From positions 1,984,001 to 2,048,000 of the forward strand of contig NZ_QTKX01000001.1 of the NCBI RefSeq assembly GCF_018424685.1: DNA of 64,000 nt. The letters run 5' to 3'. A program made the position numbers and the translations under genes. Origin of the DNA: Mesobacillus boroniphilus. GTDB lineage: Bacteria > Bacillota > Bacilli > Bacillales > Cytobacillaceae. Below, in pieces: positions 38,207-49,037 of the stretch. The notes beneath the pieces were generated by a model. That model was not told the origin of the DNA and did no database searches. It was given only the letters and a program-made list of their open reading frames with translations. Within the stretch, counting starts at the first letter, position 1, and every line of letters starts with the position of its first letter.

Positions 38207-38347
38207 ATGAGACCATTACATATCTCTGCGGAAACGGCCATTAAGCTTTCAGAGAAGCTCGGAGTGCCTATAGAACAAATCATGCACATGCCCCAGCATA
38301 TCCTTATTCAAAAGTTATCGGAATTAGAAAAGGAAAAAAAAGAATAA
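38207..38347 (+). CDS. YycC-like small protein
   Basis: A 46-residue reading frame with a perfect GGAGGT ribosome-binding site 11 nt before ATG. The sequence (MRPLHISAETAIKLSEKLG, then MHMPQHILIQKL and an acidic/lysine tail) matches my recollection of the YycC family of small Bacillus proteins of unknown function. It is flanked by a short terminator hairpin at 38357-38377. Coding is well supported; the family name is less certain. Confidence 0.75.
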   Translation: MRPLHISAETAIKLSEKLGVPIEQIMHMPQHILIQKLSELEKEKKE

Positions 38348-38356
38348 TTTACAAGG

Positions 38357-38377
38357 CGCCCTTAAAGGCGTTTTTTT
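38357..38377 (+). terminator. terminator of the YycC-like gene
   Basis: CGCC-CTTAAA-GGCG followed by seven T; a short but GC-rich stem. Confidence 0.6.
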
Positions 38378-38464
38378 GTTGACCATGTCGGAGGACTGCT
38401 TCCTGCCTTATATATACATAATAATATTCAGACTCTCATATTGCCAATTTCCAGGCAAATAAAA

Positions 38465-38508
38465 ACATCTCACTTTAAATACGGTCAGACCGAGATAAAG
38501 TAAGATGT
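38465..38508 (-). terminator. spo0A terminator
   Basis: Stem ACATCTTACTTTA/TAAAGTGAGATGT (one mismatch, minus strand) followed by TTTTTA, 46 nt beyond the spo0A stop. Confidence 0.85.
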
Positions 38509-38553
38509 TCATTAAAATATTATGAATAAATAGCTAAATCTTGCCTAACTCTT

Positions 38554-39351
38554 TCAAGAAGCCTTATGCTCCAGGCGCAGCTTATCAGCAACCATGGCGA
38601 TGAATTCGGAATTTGTCGGTTTTGCCTTTGTCATTGAGACAGTATAGCCAAACAACGAGGAAATGGAATCAATATTCCCTCTGCTCCACGCCACTTCAAT
38701 TGCATGGCGGATTGCACGTTCTACACGGCTTGCTGTTGTATTGAATTTCTTGGCGATATCTGGATAGAGGACTTTTGTGATCGAGCCAAGAAGTTCAATA
38801 TCGTTATATACCATCGAAATGGCCTCACGCAAATACATATATCCCTTAATATGTGCAGGGACTCCAATTTCATGAATGATGCTGGTAATGCTTGCATCAA
38901 GGTTTTTGGGCTTCTGTTCAGCATTTGATCTGCCATAATTGATTGATGACGATGGTTTACGCGCTACTGATTTTGCCTTGCCGCTTACCTGGCGGATATG
39001 TCCTGCAAGATGTTCCATATCGAACGGCTTCAAAATGAAATAAGATGCTCCAAGCTCTACTGCTTTCTTTGTTACATCTTCCTGTCCAAACGCAGTCAGC
39101 ATGATTACATTTGGAATGATTCCCTTCTTCATTTCCCTAAGTCTTTCCAGGACTGCCAGCCCATCAAGGTGCGGCATAATAATATCTAACAGCAAGACAT
39201 CAGGATCTGTATCTTCGAGCATTTCCAAACATTCCTGGCCATTATGGGCAACTCCAACAATCTCCATATCATCCTGCGAAGAAATATATTCTTCAAGAAG
39301 ACCTACTAATTCTCTGTTGTCATCAACGACGCATACTTTTATTTTGTTCAC
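38554..39351 (-). CDS. spo0A: stage 0 sporulation protein A, master response regulator
   Basis: A 265-residue response regulator that starts sporulation when phosphorylated by the phosphorelay. The receiver has acidic pocket D10/D11, phospho-acceptor D56 (LLLDIIMP) and Lys in FILKPF. The C-terminal DNA-binding domain (about 150-265) includes the recognition helix [18 protein letters not shown] and is intact. The GTG at 39351 follows AGGAGG by 9 nt and gives [15 protein letters not shown] as in other Spo0A. It is downstream of spoIVB. A sigma-H promoter and 0A boxes are upstream. Confidence 0.97.
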   Translation of the reverse strand: MNKIKVCVVDDNRELVGLLEEYISSQDDMEIVGVAHNGQECLEMLEDTDPDVLLLDIIMPHLDGLAVLERLREMKKGIIPNVIMLTAFGQEDVTKKAVELGASYFILKPFDMEHLAGHIRQVSGKAKSVARKPSSSINYGRSNAEQKPKNLDASITSIIHEIGVPAHIKGYMYLREAISMVYNDIELLGSITKVLYPDIAKKFNTTASRVERAIRHAIEVAWSRGNIDSISSLFGYTVSMTKAKPTNSEFIAMVADKLRLEHKAS

Positions 39352-39419
39352 TACTTGGTTCCTCCTCAATCCAATTATGATCACAAACAATATCTTCTCT
39401 AAATTCTATTCTAAATGAC

Positions 39420-39448
39420 TAATTCGACAATGCAACAGAAATTCCTCT
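39420..39448 (-). promoter_or_regulatory. sigma-H promoter of spo0A with overlapping 0A box
   Basis: AGAGGAATT-N11-GTCGAATTA matches the sigma-H consensus RNAGGAWWW-N11/12-RNNGAATWW at every position. TGTCGAA (39429-39423) inside the -10 is a perfect 0A box, and a second TGTCGAA is at 39553-39559 on the other strand. The rest of the 39352-39671 gap (320 bp) is AT-rich with the spoIVB terminator at its far end. Confidence 0.88.
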
Positions 39449-39552
39449 TATTTTTAATTTTTTCTTAAAAAAGTAATATTTTCTTATAAATGCTTCATTT
39501 TCCTTTGTTTTTCGACTTATTTCGATAGTTGACAAAGAAGCGACAGCTATTT

Positions 39553-39559
39553 TGTCGAA
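39553..39559 (+). promoter_or_regulatory. upstream 0A box
   Basis: TGTCGAA, the Spo0A-P recognition core, about 105 bp upstream of the sigma-H -35. Supports autoregulation. Confidence 0.6.
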
Positions 39560-39635
39560 TAATCTTGGTTTTTAACTCTTTTTCCCCTATTATGACATTA
39601 TTATTAAGGGAAGCAATATAAATGTTCACATAAAG

Positions 39636-39660
39636 AAAAGGGCGGCTATTTGCCGCCGCC
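39636..39660 (-). terminator. spoIVB terminator
   Basis: Stem GGCGGC-AAATA-GCCGCC followed by CTTTTC on the minus strand. Confidence 0.8.
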
Positions 39661-39671
39661 GAATTCCTGTA

Positions 39672-40964
39672 TTAACTTGCCTGCTCTCTTGGTTTTTCGT
39701 AAATGTCAATACCTGCTTCATTTAGCATCCATTCTATATGAACTCCATATCCACTTGTTGGGTCATTTACGAACACGTGGGTTACAGCTCCCACTAGCTT
39801 ATCCCCCTGGATAATTGGACTCCCGCTCATTCCCTGTACTATGCCACCCGTTTTTTCCAACAGTTCTGGGTCGGTTACTTTAATGACCATGCCCTTCGTT
39901 GCCGGAAATTTCTGCGGGATGGTGCTTACAATCTCTATATCAAACAGGTTTACTTCGTCATTATTCACGACCGTCAGGATTTTCGCCGGACCTTCTTTTA
40001 CTTGATGTGAAAGGGCAATTGGCAAAGGTTTATCAAATACGCCATTCGAAATATCTTTGTTCAGTTCGCCAAAGATTCCAAAAGGACTGTTCCTCCGAAT
40101 ATTCCCTATTACTTCCCGGTCAGATGAAAAGCGAGCCAGCTTTTCCCCAGGATTGCCTTTTCCGCCTTTCTCGATCGAAGTAACTGTAGATCGTACAATT
40201 TGCCCATCACCAACGACGATTGGTTTTTTTGTGTCCATGTCGGAAATGACATGTCCGAGAGCTCCATATTTTTTGGACTGAGGATGATAAAAAGTCATCG
40301 TCCCAATCCCTGCAGCTGAATCACGAATATACAACCCAAGCTTATAAGTGTTTTCGTTTACATCCTTTTCAGGCTGGAGTTGAGTTTTGATTTTTTCATT
40401 TTCCCTTTTAATTACAACATCCAATGGCTTACCGTCTTCTCCAGCTTGTTTAACAAACGGGCCAACGTCCGCCATTTTCTCAATTTGCTGTCCATTGATT
40501 TCTGTGATGATATCGCCTTTTTTTATACCAGCTTTTTCACCTGGCGACACTCTTCCTTCATCAGCCTGCACCTGGTGATGCCCGACCACAAGGACACCAA
40601 CCGTATTCAGTTTTACTCCTATTGATTGACCGCCTGGCCTGACCTTGAAATCCTTAAGGACATTGACATCGACTTTTTTAACCGGGAAACCGGCTAATTC
40701 AAGGACCATTTCATCCTTCCCATGTCTTTTTGCCTCAAGAGATAAGGTTTCACCTTTTTGGTCCACTTTGATACTTGAGTCTTCTACGGGAGCTGTAACT
40801 TGGACTGCATTTGCCTGGAAATCAAGCTTTTGCCCCTCGAATAATGTTATATCTCCTGGAATAGATAAATATTCATGTACTGGTTTTGCAAATCCTAAAG
40901 CAATTAATGAAACAAGGAGAATTCCACCAATAAATTTTCTGAAAAAATCTTTTTTCAAATCCAT
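39672..40964 (-). CDS. spoIVB: SpoIVB serine peptidase (sigma-K checkpoint signal)
   Basis: A 430-residue forespore-secreted protease that cleaves SpoIVFA and so triggers pro-sigma-K processing. An N-terminal membrane anchor (about 10-27) is followed by a PDZ domain (about 115-200, [20 protein letters not shown]), and the SA/PA-type peptidase with catalytic His in ALGHVISD and catalytic Ser in GMSGSPI (about 380). Length matches B. subtilis SpoIVB (426). Lies between recN and spo0A as usual. Confidence 0.96.
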   Translation of the reverse strand: MDLKKDFFRKFIGGILLVSLIALGFAKPVHEYLSIPGDITLFEGQKLDFQANAVQVTAPVEDSSIKVDQKGETLSLEAKRHGKDEMVLELAGFPVKKVDVNVLKDFKVRPGGQSIGVKLNTVGVLVVGHHQVQADEGRVSPGEKAGIKKGDIITEINGQQIEKMADVGPFVKQAGEDGKPLDVVIKRENEKIKTQLQPEKDVNENTYKLGLYIRDSAAGIGTMTFYHPQSKKYGALGHVISDMDTKKPIVVGDGQIVRSTVTSIEKGGKGNPGEKLARFSSDREVIGNIRRNSPFGIFGELNKDISNGVFDKPLPIALSHQVKEGPAKILTVVNNDEVNLFDIEIVSTIPQKFPATKGMVIKVTDPELLEKTGGIVQGMSGSPIIQGDKLVGAVTHVFVNDPTSGYGVHIEWMLNEAGIDIYEKPREQAS

Positions 40965-41055
40965 TCACTCTCCTCGCTTCTAGTCCCACACACATCAAAA
41001 ATGGCTACATCTTTAATTTTGCCTCGACTCCCCGCATTTATAACCTGTATAAAAA

Positions 41056-41085
41056 TAAAAAAGCTACCCTTTATGGATAGCTTTT
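41056..41085 (-). terminator. recN terminator
   Basis: AAGCTATCC/GGGTAGCTT stem followed by TTTTTTA on the minus strand, touching the recN stop. Confidence 0.8.
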
Positions 41086-42776
41086 CATGTAACTGCCTTC
41101 ATATTTTGAGCAAGCTTCAGCAATTCCTCAGCATGCTGTTTCGTGAGGTCCGTAACTTCGACCCCTGAAATCATCCTGACGATTTCCTTTACCTTTTCAG
41201 GGGAAGAAAGTGGAGTGACGGATGTTTTCGTCCTTCCATTCTTTATAACCTTTGCGATATACAGGTGGGTGTCAGCCATCGCGGCGACTTGAGGCAGATG
41301 CGAAATGCACAGAACCTGCGATCCAGTCGACACATTATAGATTTTTTCTGCAATTGATTGAGCAACACGACCGCTGACTCCTGTATCCACTTCATCGAAA
41401 ATGATCGAAGTGACACCCTGATGTTTTGAGAAAATACTTTTCAAGGCGAGCATGATCCTTGAAAGTTCTCCTCCTGATGCAATTTTTGACAAAGGCTTCA
41501 ATGGTTCGCCAGGATTTGTAGAGATATAAAATTCAACCTTATCTGCTCCGTTTTTATGGAAATGGTTAGAATCCGATTCGATTCTGAGGTCAAATACCGT
41601 TTTTTCCATATACAGCTCTTTTAGTTCATTATGGATTAATTTTGTCAGCTTTTTCGCCCATTTCCTGCGAGTTTGAGCCAGGTTATTGGCCTCGATGCGC
41701 AAATCCTTCTTAAGCGATGCAAGCTCCTTTTCCATCTGCCCAATATGGACTTCTTTATTTTGAAGCGTCTCGATTTCTTCTTCGATTTTTGAGGCATACT
41801 CAAGGATTTCTTCTATCGTTTTCCCATATTTCCGCTTCAATTGATTGATTTCATTTAGCCTGTCATCAATTTCATTCAACCGCTGTGGATCATATTCAAG
41901 GGAATTGAGCTCATTCCTGATGGTCCTCGCCGCATCTTCCAGCATATAAAAACTGTTCGCTACTGTGTCAGCAACATTTTTATAATCAGGATCCAAGTCA
42001 GCTGCATTCTGAAGGTTATCCATGACCAAACCAATCCAGTCAAGGCCTTTTTGCTCACCCTGCAATGCTGTATAGCTGGTCTGAATGCTCTCGTAAATCT
42101 TTTCGAAATTGCCAAGCTTACGCTTTTCTTCAAAAAGTTCCTCATCTTCGTTAATCTTTAAATCCGCTGTGTGGATTTCATCATGCTGGAACTGGATCAA
42201 ATCAAGTCTATGGGCCATTTGTTGTTCATTTTCACTTAAGCTTTTCAGCTTTTTCTGTGTTTGTTCAAATGAACGAAAAACCTGATGGTATTCATTAAGG
42301 GCAGGCAGGATTTCATCTGCTCCGAATTGGTCAAGCAGATTAATATGCTTTGCCTCATCCATCAATTCCTGGTGCTCATGCTGACCGTGAATATCTATCA
42401 AGGTCGAGCCGACTTCACGCAGGACAGCGATCGTGACAAGCTTGCCATTTATTCGGCAGACACTTTTTCCACTCGCTGAAATATCTCTTCTCAAGACGAT
42501 CATGGCATCTTCAATTTCGATGCCAAATTCAGCTGCTTTCGCATAACTTGGATGATTTTCACCTTCCAGATGAAATAGACCTTCAATTTCCGCTTTATCT
42601 TCGCCATGGCGGACGAATTCCGCAGAGCCCCTTCCGCCAACGAGCAGGTGGATGGCATCAATGATAATGGATTTCCCAGCCCCTGTTTCACCAGTGAGCA
42701 CGGTAAGGCCTTTATTAAAAGAAACGGATAATGATTCAATTATTGCGAAGTTTCGTATCGATAATTCATTTAACAA
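41085..42776 (-). CDS. recN: DNA repair protein RecN
   Basis: A 563-residue SMC-like ATPase acting early in double-strand-break repair. Walker A GETGAGKS is at residues 29-36, a long central coiled coil spans about 150-390, the ABC signature LSRIMLALKS follows PLSKIASGGE, and Walker B IIFDEVDTG is near 475. The length is standard. It is 16 nt downstream of argR, the conserved argR-recN pair. Confidence 0.97.
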   Translation of the reverse strand: MLNELSIRNFAIIESLSVSFNKGLTVLTGETGAGKSIIIDAIHLLVGGRGSAEFVRHGEDKAEIEGLFHLEGENHPSYAKAAEFGIEIEDAMIVLRRDISASGKSVCRINGKLVTIAVLREVGSTLIDIHGQHEHQELMDEAKHINLLDQFGADEILPALNEYHQVFRSFEQTQKKLKSLSENEQQMAHRLDLIQFQHDEIHTADLKINEDEELFEEKRKLGNFEKIYESIQTSYTALQGEQKGLDWIGLVMDNLQNAADLDPDYKNVADTVANSFYMLEDAARTIRNELNSLEYDPQRLNEIDDRLNEINQLKRKYGKTIEEILEYASKIEEEIETLQNKEVHIGQMEKELASLKKDLRIEANNLAQTRRKWAKKLTKLIHNELKELYMEKTVFDLRIESDSNHFHKNGADKVEFYISTNPGEPLKPLSKIASGGELSRIMLALKSIFSKHQGVTSIIFDEVDTGVSGRVAQSIAEKIYNVSTGSQVLCISHLPQVAAMADTHLYIAKVIKNGRTKTSVTPLSSPEKVKEIVRMISGVEVTDLTKQHAEELLKLAQNMKAVT

Positions 42777-42792
42777 GCAAACGTCACCTCAT

Positions 42793-43242
42793 TTACAACA
42801 TTTCGAGAAAACGATTTGTAACTTGCTCTGTATCCTCTGGAGTACGGCAAATAATCAAGATGGTATCGTCTCCACAAATCGTGCCAAGAATATCTTCCCA
42901 ATCGAGATTATCAATCAGTGCCCCGATCGCGTTGGCGTTGCCAGGCAGAGTTTTCATTACTAAAAGATGTCCTGCCTGATCGATCCGGATAAAAGCATCC
43001 ATTAACGACCTTTTTAACTTCTGCAATGGATTGAAACGCTGGTCTGCAGGAAGGCTGTATTTGTATCTGCCATCGATCAAAGGAACCTTTACAAGATGGA
43101 GCTCCTTAATGTCACGGGAAACTGTCGCCTGTGTAACATTGAAACCTGCAGCCTTCAGCCGATCGACAAGTTCATCCTGCGTTTCGATATCCTTGCTCGC
43201 GATTAACTCACGGATTTTTATATGTCGTTGTCCTTTATTCAT
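42793..43242 (-). CDS. argR: arginine repressor ArgR/AhrC
   Basis: A 149-residue hexameric regulator of arginine synthesis and catabolism. The N-terminal winged helix (1-70) has the DNA-contact motif [17 protein letters not shown]; the C-terminal domain (80-149) has the arginine-binding [14 protein letters not shown]. Co-transcribed with recN. The artPQM transporter in the window is a natural target, but I did not find a convincing ARG box there. Confidence 0.96.
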   Translation of the reverse strand: MNKGQRHIKIRELIASKDIETQDELVDRLKAAGFNVTQATVSRDIKELHLVKVPLIDGRYKYSLPADQRFNPLQKLKRSLMDAFIRIDQAGHLLVMKTLPGNANAIGALIDNLDWEDILGTICGDDTILIICRTPEDTEQVTNRFLEML

Positions 43243-43448
43243 TCATATCACCCCTGGATATATCCGAAACATTCATATACTCATATGTTAGCCGATTTCA
43301 ACAGAATGTACAATCATTCGTCGACTTTCGGCAAAAGTTATCGTTGGAATTGACGAAGTGGTGACTATTTTAGGCCGCAATCTTCGTAATAATAGCGGTT
43401 TAAAATAATCCTCCAACTTTTGAGATAGGCTCTGTTAAACCCACAGAA

Positions 43449-43483
43449 ACAGCAAAAAAGAACAGGCTCATTTGCCTATTCTT
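43449..43483 (-). terminator. tlyA terminator
   Basis: Stem AGAATAGGC/GCCTGTTCT (one G-T pair) followed by a T run on the minus strand, right after the tlyA stop. Confidence 0.8.
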
Positions 43484-44324
43484 CCTCACTGGTTTGCTTT
43501 GATTTTAATTCATTATGCGCTTCAGTAACGACTTCTTCAGGCTCCCTTTTCAACAACAGCTTCCCCTTCTCTTCTTCTGGATTGTTCCATTGAAGATGAA
43601 GCAGGAATTCGATATTTCCATCACCGCCAGTGATCGGCGAGAAGCTTAGATCAATAACATCATAGCCCTCTTCTATCGAGAAAGTAATGATCCTGTCCAA
43701 TACTTGTTCGTGGACTTTCCTGTCACGAACGATGCCTTTTTTGCCGACCTGTTCTCTTCCAGCCTCAAATTGTGGCTTAACGAGAGCGACGATATCACTG
43801 CCTGGTACCAACAGGGTTTTTAGCACAGGCAATATCAGGCGAAGTGATATGAAAGATACATCTATGCTTGCGAAATTCGGCATCCCTTTTATGAGGTCCT
43901 CCGGTTTCACATAGCGGAAATTTGTCCGCTCCATCACGACAACACGTTCATCCTGACGCAGCTTCCAAGCAAGCTGGTTGTAGCCGACATCCAAAGCGTA
44001 AGACATTTCAGCGCCGTTTTGAAGGGCACAATCGGTAAATCCGCCAGTCGAAGCTCCGATATCCAGCAGGGTTTTCCCTTGAACATCGAGATCAAAAACC
44101 TTTAGTGCCTTTTCAAGCTTCAAGCCCCCACGGCTCACGTATGGGAGGACATTTCCCTTTACAGTCAAGGGTATGTCACTGCTAACCTTTTCACCAGGCT
44201 TGTCCAGCCTGCTTTCGTTTGAGTAGACGAGCCCTGCCATGATTGTCCGTTTGGCTTTCTCCCTTGTTTCAGCAAGACCGCGTTCAACAAGCAGCACATC
44301 TAATCGTTCTTTTTTGATTTTCAT
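43476..44324 (-). CDS. tlyA: TlyA family rRNA (cytidine-2'-O)-methyltransferase / YqxC
   Basis: A 282-residue protein with an S4 RNA-binding domain (1-62, ERLDVLLVERGLAETREKAKR) and an FtsJ-like Rossmann methyltransferase (SAM motif LLDIGASTGGFTDCAL, near residue 87). TlyA enzymes 2'-O-methylate rRNA; some also have haemolytic activity. B. subtilis YqxC is the orthologue in the same dxs-yqxC-argR order. The start lies 3 nt past the dxs stop. Confidence 0.92.
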   Translation of the reverse strand: MKIKKERLDVLLVERGLAETREKAKRTIMAGLVYSNESRLDKPGEKVSSDIPLTVKGNVLPYVSRGGLKLEKALKVFDLDVQGKTLLDIGASTGGFTDCALQNGAEMSYALDVGYNQLAWKLRQDERVVVMERTNFRYVKPEDLIKGMPNFASIDVSFISLRLILPVLKTLLVPGSDIVALVKPQFEAGREQVGKKGIVRDRKVHEQVLDRIITFSIEEGYDVIDLSFSPITGGDGNIEFLLHLQWNNPEEEKGKLLLKREPEEVVTEAHNELKSKQTSEEE

Positions 44325-44327
44325 TTG

Positions 44328-46220
44328 CTACGCCCTTTTTTGTTTCTGTCTCGCAAGCTTTTGCATCCGCAAGACGACATCTTCTGTTGTCATTCCAATT
44401 TCCTCAAGAAGCTTATCAACACTGCCATGCTCAATGAATTGATCCGGAATTCCCATCCTGTCAATCTCAACATGCTGATAGCCCAGGTCATGAGACGTTT
44501 CGAGCACAAAGCTTCCGAATCCACCCTGAAGGACAGCTTCCTCAATCGTAAGGATCGGCATGTTTTCATTCAGGATGCCCACCAGCATCTCTTCATCGAG
44601 AGGCTTGATAAAACGAGTATTGACTACCTTTACTGATATGCCCTGCTTTGCAAGTATCTCTGCTGCAGCCATTGCCATTGGAATCGTCGTTCCGAATGTC
44701 AGGATGGCTGCGTCTTCGCCTTCACGAAGTACTTCCCATGTACCAATCGGGATTTCCTGCAACTCTTCATCCATCGGTACTCCTAGTCCATTTCCTCGTG
44801 GGTAACGCATCGCAATCGGCCCTTGGTCATACTTTAATGCCGTGTACACCATATGTTGTCCTTCATTTTCATCCTTCGGCATCATCAATACCATATTAGG
44901 CAAGTGCCTCAAGAAGGCGATATCAAAAACACCCTGGTGTGTTTCTCCATCAGCGCCTACGAGTCCGGCACGGTCTATCCCAATGAACACATTCAAGTTC
45001 TGGCGGCAAATGTCGTGGACCACCTGATCATATGCGCGCTGCAAGAATGTTGAGTAAATAGCCAGGAATGGTTTCATATTTTGCGTAGCCAGTCCGGCTG
45101 CAAAAGTCGCCGCATGTTGTTCAGCGATCCCTACATCAATCATTCTGTCAGGGAATTCGCTGGCGAAGCCTTCAAGCTTTGAACCAACAGGCATAGCAGG
45201 AGTTACAGCAACTATACGTTCGTCCGTCCTAGCGATTTTCCTTACCGTTTCACTGACCAGTTTACTCCAGGCTGGTGGTGCGGATTCAGGTTTCACAAAA
45301 TCGCCGGTCTCCATTTTATAAGGTCCGGTCCCATGCCATGTGCCAACCTTATCGTTTTCAGCCGGGTTATATCCCTTGCCCTTTTTTGTGATTACATGCA
45401 ACAATACAGGCCCTTCCTGCTTTTTTGCATATGCAAGGTTTTCAAACAGGTCGTCATAGTCATGGCCATCTACTGGTCCAAGATAGGTAAATCCTAATTC
45501 CTCGAAAAAGATTCCTGATACAAAGAGATATTTTAAGCTGTCCTTTATTCTTTCCGCAGTCGACGCGAGCTGACCGCCAATAGCAGGCACCTTTTTTAAT
45601 AAGTATTCGAGTTCATCTTTTACCCAATGGTACTTACCAGCGGTCCGAAGGCGCCCAAGTACATTATGCAATGCCCCCACATTAGGAGCGATCGACATCT
45701 CATTATCATTCAGAATGACAATAAGCTTCTTTTTTTCATGCCCGATGTGGTTCAAGGCCTCTAAAGCCATTCCTCCGGTAAGGGCACCATCACCAATAAT
45801 CGGAACGATATGGGAATTTTCCCTCTTGAGGTCCCGGGCAATTGCCATCCCCATTGCAGCTGAAAGTGAAGTTGAACTATGCCCTGTTTCCCAGACATCA
45901 TGCTCACTCTCAACCATCTTTGGAAAACCGCACAATCCTTTATGCTGCCTTAACGTATCAAATTGACATGCTCTTCCGGTCAGGATTTTATGTACATATG
46001 ATTGATGCCCTACGTCCCAAAGAAATTTATCCTTCGGGCTGTCAAAACACTTGTGCAGGGCAATCGTCAATTCGACAACACCAAGGTTAGGTCCTATGTG
46101 TCCGCCCGTAACTGATAATTTTTCAATCAAAAACTGCCGAATCTCCCCGCTTAACTCTTCCAATTCGTTTTTCGAAAGATTCTTCAAGAAGGAAGGGTCT
46201 TTTATTGATAAAAGATCCAT
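44328..46220 (-). CDS. dxs: 1-deoxy-D-xylulose-5-phosphate synthase
   Basis: A 630-residue ThDP enzyme condensing pyruvate and glyceraldehyde 3-phosphate, the first step of the MEP isoprenoid route. Visible motifs: [16 protein letters not shown] (about 48-63), the ThDP site [16 protein letters not shown] (about 150), and the transketolase-type [16 protein letters not shown]. Full length. It heads dxs-tlyA; ispA, in the same pathway, is upstream and separated by a terminator. Confidence 0.97.
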   Translation of the reverse strand: MDLLSIKDPSFLKNLSKNELEELSGEIRQFLIEKLSVTGGHIGPNLGVVELTIALHKCFDSPKDKFLWDVGHQSYVHKILTGRACQFDTLRQHKGLCGFPKMVESEHDVWETGHSSTSLSAAMGMAIARDLKRENSHIVPIIGDGALTGGMALEALNHIGHEKKKLIVILNDNEMSIAPNVGALHNVLGRLRTAGKYHWVKDELEYLLKKVPAIGGQLASTAERIKDSLKYLFVSGIFFEELGFTYLGPVDGHDYDDLFENLAYAKKQEGPVLLHVITKKGKGYNPAENDKVGTWHGTGPYKMETGDFVKPESAPPAWSKLVSETVRKIARTDERIVAVTPAMPVGSKLEGFASEFPDRMIDVGIAEQHAATFAAGLATQNMKPFLAIYSTFLQRAYDQVVHDICRQNLNVFIGIDRAGLVGADGETHQGVFDIAFLRHLPNMVLMMPKDENEGQHMVYTALKYDQGPIAMRYPRGNGLGVPMDEELQEIPIGTWEVLREGEDAAILTFGTTIPMAMAAAEILAKQGISVKVVNTRFIKPLDEEMLVGILNENMPILTIEEAVLQGGFGSFVLETSHDLGYQHVEIDRMGIPDQFIEHGSVDKLLEEIGMTTEDVVLRMQKLARQKQKRA

Positions 46221-46361
46221 TTCGGACCACTCACTTTCATTTCTGACTTATTATTCCGCTTTGTTTATGCATTTCTTAAAAAGTTGTTAGTAATAACATA
46301 TATTAAGTAAAGAAAGGTTTTCAAGCTATACCTGAAAATATGGCATCTGTTTTTCTTATAT

Positions 46362-46404
46362 GTATAAAAAAAGCTGCCAACACTACCGTGCTAACAGCAA
46401 ATTA
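46362..46404 (-). terminator. ispA terminator
   Basis: GCTGTTAGCAC pairs (with G-T pairs) with GTGTTGGCAGC, followed by TTTTTTTA on the minus strand. Ends the nusB-folD-xseA-xseB-ispA unit; the rest of the 46221-46437 gap should hold the dxs promoter. Confidence 0.75.
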
Positions 46405-46437
46405 TAGCACACTATAGCACTATTCTCAACGACTGCT

Positions 46438-47331
46438 CTAATTGTTGCGCAGCCCAATTAAATCGGTGATCTGGTCTAGAATCCCGACTTCAAGCCCACT
46501 TTGGGCAAGTGAATCTTTCGCGCTCAGTAAATGGGAATCCAGCGCATCTTTGGCTCCAGCTAAACCAAGCAAAGCAGGATACGTGCTTTTTTCATTAGCT
46601 GTATCGCTCCCAACTGGCTTGCCAATCATTTCCTCAGTACCCTCAAGGTCGAGAATATCATCTCGTATCTGGAATGCAAGGCCTATATGATACGCAAATT
46701 TAGAAAGTACTTCCTTTTGTTCCGCAGTTGCGCCGGCTACTTCTGCACCCGCAATGATACTGTATTCGAGTAATTTACCTGTTTTATTAATGTGGATATA
46801 TTCAAGCTGCTCAAGTGTGAGTTTCTTATTTTCCCCTTCCATATCCGCTACCTGACCGCCCACCATACCAGGAGCGCCCGCGGCAGCTGACAATCCTTTG
46901 ATCAACGCCAGTTTAATGTTAGCTGGTATTGAGTCTTCAGGAATTTCCGTCAGCAGGTTGAAACTTAATGTCAAAAGAGCATCACCTGCAAGGATAGCAG
47001 TCGCTTCCCCGAATACTTTATGGTTCGTCGGCTTTCCTCTTCTTAAATCATCATCGTCCATACTTGGCAGGTCATCATGAATAAGCGAATAGGTATGGAC
47101 CATTTCGATCGCCGCTGCAGCATCAAGTCCATCTTGCGGGTCTTTTCCGAATGCGTCGATTACTGCGAAAACAAGTAGCGGGCGGATCCTTTTCCCACCT
47201 GCTTCCAGTGAATAAAGCATTGCCTTCGCAAGGTTCTCAGGCGTCTCTAGGGCACTAACCGCCTCCCTTAGCCGTTCCTCGACAAGAGTCTTATATTTTT
47301 TTGTAAAAGAATCAAGTGAAACAGGATGCAA
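46438..47331 (-). CDS. ispA: farnesyl diphosphate synthase (polyprenyl synthetase)
   Basis: A 297-residue trans-prenyltransferase building geranyl- and farnesyl-PP from IPP and DMAPP. First Asp-rich motif DDLPSMDDDDLRRG (about 85-98) and second DDILD (about 228-232) bind Mg-diphosphate. An all-helical protein of standard length. The start is 2 nt after the xseB stop, so translation is coupled. Confidence 0.95.
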   Translation of the reverse strand: MHPVSLDSFTKKYKTLVEERLREAVSALETPENLAKAMLYSLEAGGKRIRPLLVFAVIDAFGKDPQDGLDAAAAIEMVHTYSLIHDDLPSMDDDDLRRGKPTNHKVFGEATAILAGDALLTLSFNLLTEIPEDSIPANIKLALIKGLSAAAGAPGMVGGQVADMEGENKKLTLEQLEYIHINKTGKLLEYSIIAGAEVAGATAEQKEVLSKFAYHIGLAFQIRDDILDLEGTEEMIGKPVGSDTANEKSTYPALLGLAGAKDALDSHLLSAKDSLAQSGLEVGILDQITDLIGLRNN

Positions 47332-47333
47332 TA

Positions 47334-47567
47334 CTATTCCTCCTCATTTATGGAGAAACCTTCAGTCCGTCCATCTTCAGTAATGATCTGGGCAAGTTGT
47401 TCTTCCACATTCTTTAGCTTATCATGGCAAAGCTTGGATAATTCCATTCCTTCTTTATAAAAAGAGATCGCTTCTTCCAAAGGCACATCTCCTTCTTCAA
47501 GTTTTTCAACTATGCTCTCCAGTTGATCCATCGCCTGTTCAAAACTTAGTTTTTTTTCATCTGCCAT
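47334..47567 (-). CDS. xseB: exonuclease VII small subunit
   Basis: A 77-residue helical protein with the family signature [26 protein letters not shown] (core LESIVEKLE...GDVPLEEA) that assembles several-to-one with XseA in the single-strand nuclease. The ATG at 47567 overlaps the xseA end by 11 nt and has GAGGAG upstream; the upstream in-frame extension is inside xseA. Confidence 0.94.
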   Translation of the reverse strand: MADEKKLSFEQAMDQLESIVEKLEEGDVPLEEAISFYKEGMELSKLCHDKLKNVEEQLAQIITEDGRTEGFSINEEE

Positions 47568-48915
47568 CGTTTTCACTCTCCTCAATATCTGTCACGATAC
47601 ATTGAATGCTTCCATCCGAAAGCTTTACCTTTATTTTTCGTTCAGGTTTTACCTGGGTGACTGTCTTGATCAGTTCTCCATCGTCTGTGTATGCAAGACT
47701 ATAGCCTCGGTCCATGATTTTCAACGGGCTTAACGCTTCAAGCGTAGACACAATTCCATTGAACTCTTTTCTTTTTTCAGATAAGACAGCCGTCATGGCC
47801 CGGTTTAAAGCTCTAGTTGTTCTCATATGCCTTTCAGCAGATACTTTCTTCAGTTCTTCTGGATGGCTTCGCTCTAATCTTCTTTTCAGTTGAAGAAGCG
47901 CATCGGTTTTAGCAAAATAAAGCTTTTCAGCTCCACGTGTCAGTGATTCCGTCAGCTTATCCACTTGTTCAAGTTTTTGTTCATAAAGCTTCCTTGGATA
48001 ACGGAAGGCGTATGATCTGATCAGCCGCTGATAGCGCTCCTGCTGGAAGAATACTTTTTCCCTCATCGCCCTCATCAGTCTTGTTTCCCTGTTCATTACC
48101 CTCTCAATGAGCTCCTGGATATGAGGGACTGCCAGCTCTGCGGCTCCAGTTGGAGTCGGCGCTCTCATGTCCGCGACAAAGTCAGCGATCGTAAAGTCTG
48201 TTTCATGACCAACAGCTGAAATAATGGGGATTTTCGAGGCAAAAATCGCCCTCGCAACTGATTCCTCATTAAAATTCCATAGCTCCTCAATTGACCCGCC
48301 CCCGCGGCCGATGATCAGAACATCAATATCTGCCCTTTTATTTGCCTGTTCGATTGCCCTCACTATAGAAGGGCCTCCCTGCTCTCCCTGAACCAGGGCC
48401 GGGAAAATGAGCACCTTGGTAATTGGATATCTTCTCTTAATTGTGGTTAATATATCGCGGATTGCTGCCCCGGTTGGGGAAGTAACAATGCCGACAGCTT
48501 TTGGATATTTCGGAATAGGCTGCTTGTATTTTGGAGAAAAAAGTCCTTCTTGCTCAAGCCTCTTCTTCAGCTGTTCATAAGCTATAAATAAATCGCCCAC
48601 TCCATCGGTTTTCATTTCTTTTATGTATATCTGGTACTGTCCACTGCCTTCGTATACTGAGATATCTCCTCTGACCAGAACCTTCATGCCATTCTCAGGC
48701 TTGAACTTCATGGATCTGGCGGCACCCGCGAACATAACAGCAAGGATTCTGGCTTTCTCATCCTTGAGTGTAAAATACATATGCCCGCTCGAATGCCTTT
48801 TGAAGTTGGAGATTTCCCCTTTGATATAAACGCCCTGAAGATGCGGGTCGGCATCAAATTTTCGTTTTATGTATTTGGTTAATGCGTTGACGGTTAGATA
48901 ACGCTGATTATCCAT
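47557..48915 (-). CDS. xseA: exonuclease VII large subunit
   Basis: A 452-residue nuclease subunit. An N-terminal OB fold (about 5-105: [24 protein letters not shown]) is followed by the catalytic domain ([45 protein letters not shown]) and a coiled coil. Degrades single-stranded DNA in both directions. The ATG at 48915 follows AAAGGAG. Part of nusB-folD-xseA-xseB-ispA. Confidence 0.96.
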   Translation of the reverse strand: MDNQRYLTVNALTKYIKRKFDADPHLQGVYIKGEISNFKRHSSGHMYFTLKDEKARILAVMFAGAARSMKFKPENGMKVLVRGDISVYEGSGQYQIYIKEMKTDGVGDLFIAYEQLKKRLEQEGLFSPKYKQPIPKYPKAVGIVTSPTGAAIRDILTTIKRRYPITKVLIFPALVQGEQGGPSIVRAIEQANKRADIDVLIIGRGGGSIEELWNFNEESVARAIFASKIPIISAVGHETDFTIADFVADMRAPTPTGAAELAVPHIQELIERVMNRETRLMRAMREKVFFQQERYQRLIRSYAFRYPRKLYEQKLEQVDKLTESLTRGAEKLYFAKTDALLQLKRRLERSHPEELKKVSAERHMRTTRALNRAMTAVLSEKRKEFNGIVSTLEALSPLKIMDRGYSLAYTDDGELIKTVTQVKPERKIKVKLSDGSIQCIVTDIEESENDGR

Positions 48916-48941
48916 TGGTAAACTCCTTTTGTGGAACTGAT

Positions 48942-48990
48942 TAGAAAAGCGCAAGCGCCTTGCCCTGCCCCGACAAGCGCTGGAGCTAGT
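48942..48990 (+). repeat. dispersed REP-like repeat, copy 2
   Basis: AGAAAAGCGCAAGCGCCTTG ... CCCCGACAAGCGC ...GGAGC, matching the reverse complement of 5131-5179. The AAGCGC/GCGCTT words allow a hairpin. Between folD and xseA. Confidence 0.75.
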
Positions 48991-49037
48991 CAATTCTAGA
49001 AGTCGAAATTTATACTTTTCAGTATCATAAAAAAACT

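Noticed and set aside
43420..43450. Another end of the MITE-like element (AGGCTCTGTTAAA)
   Set aside because: The match is too short and has no second arm; it merges into the tlyA terminator.
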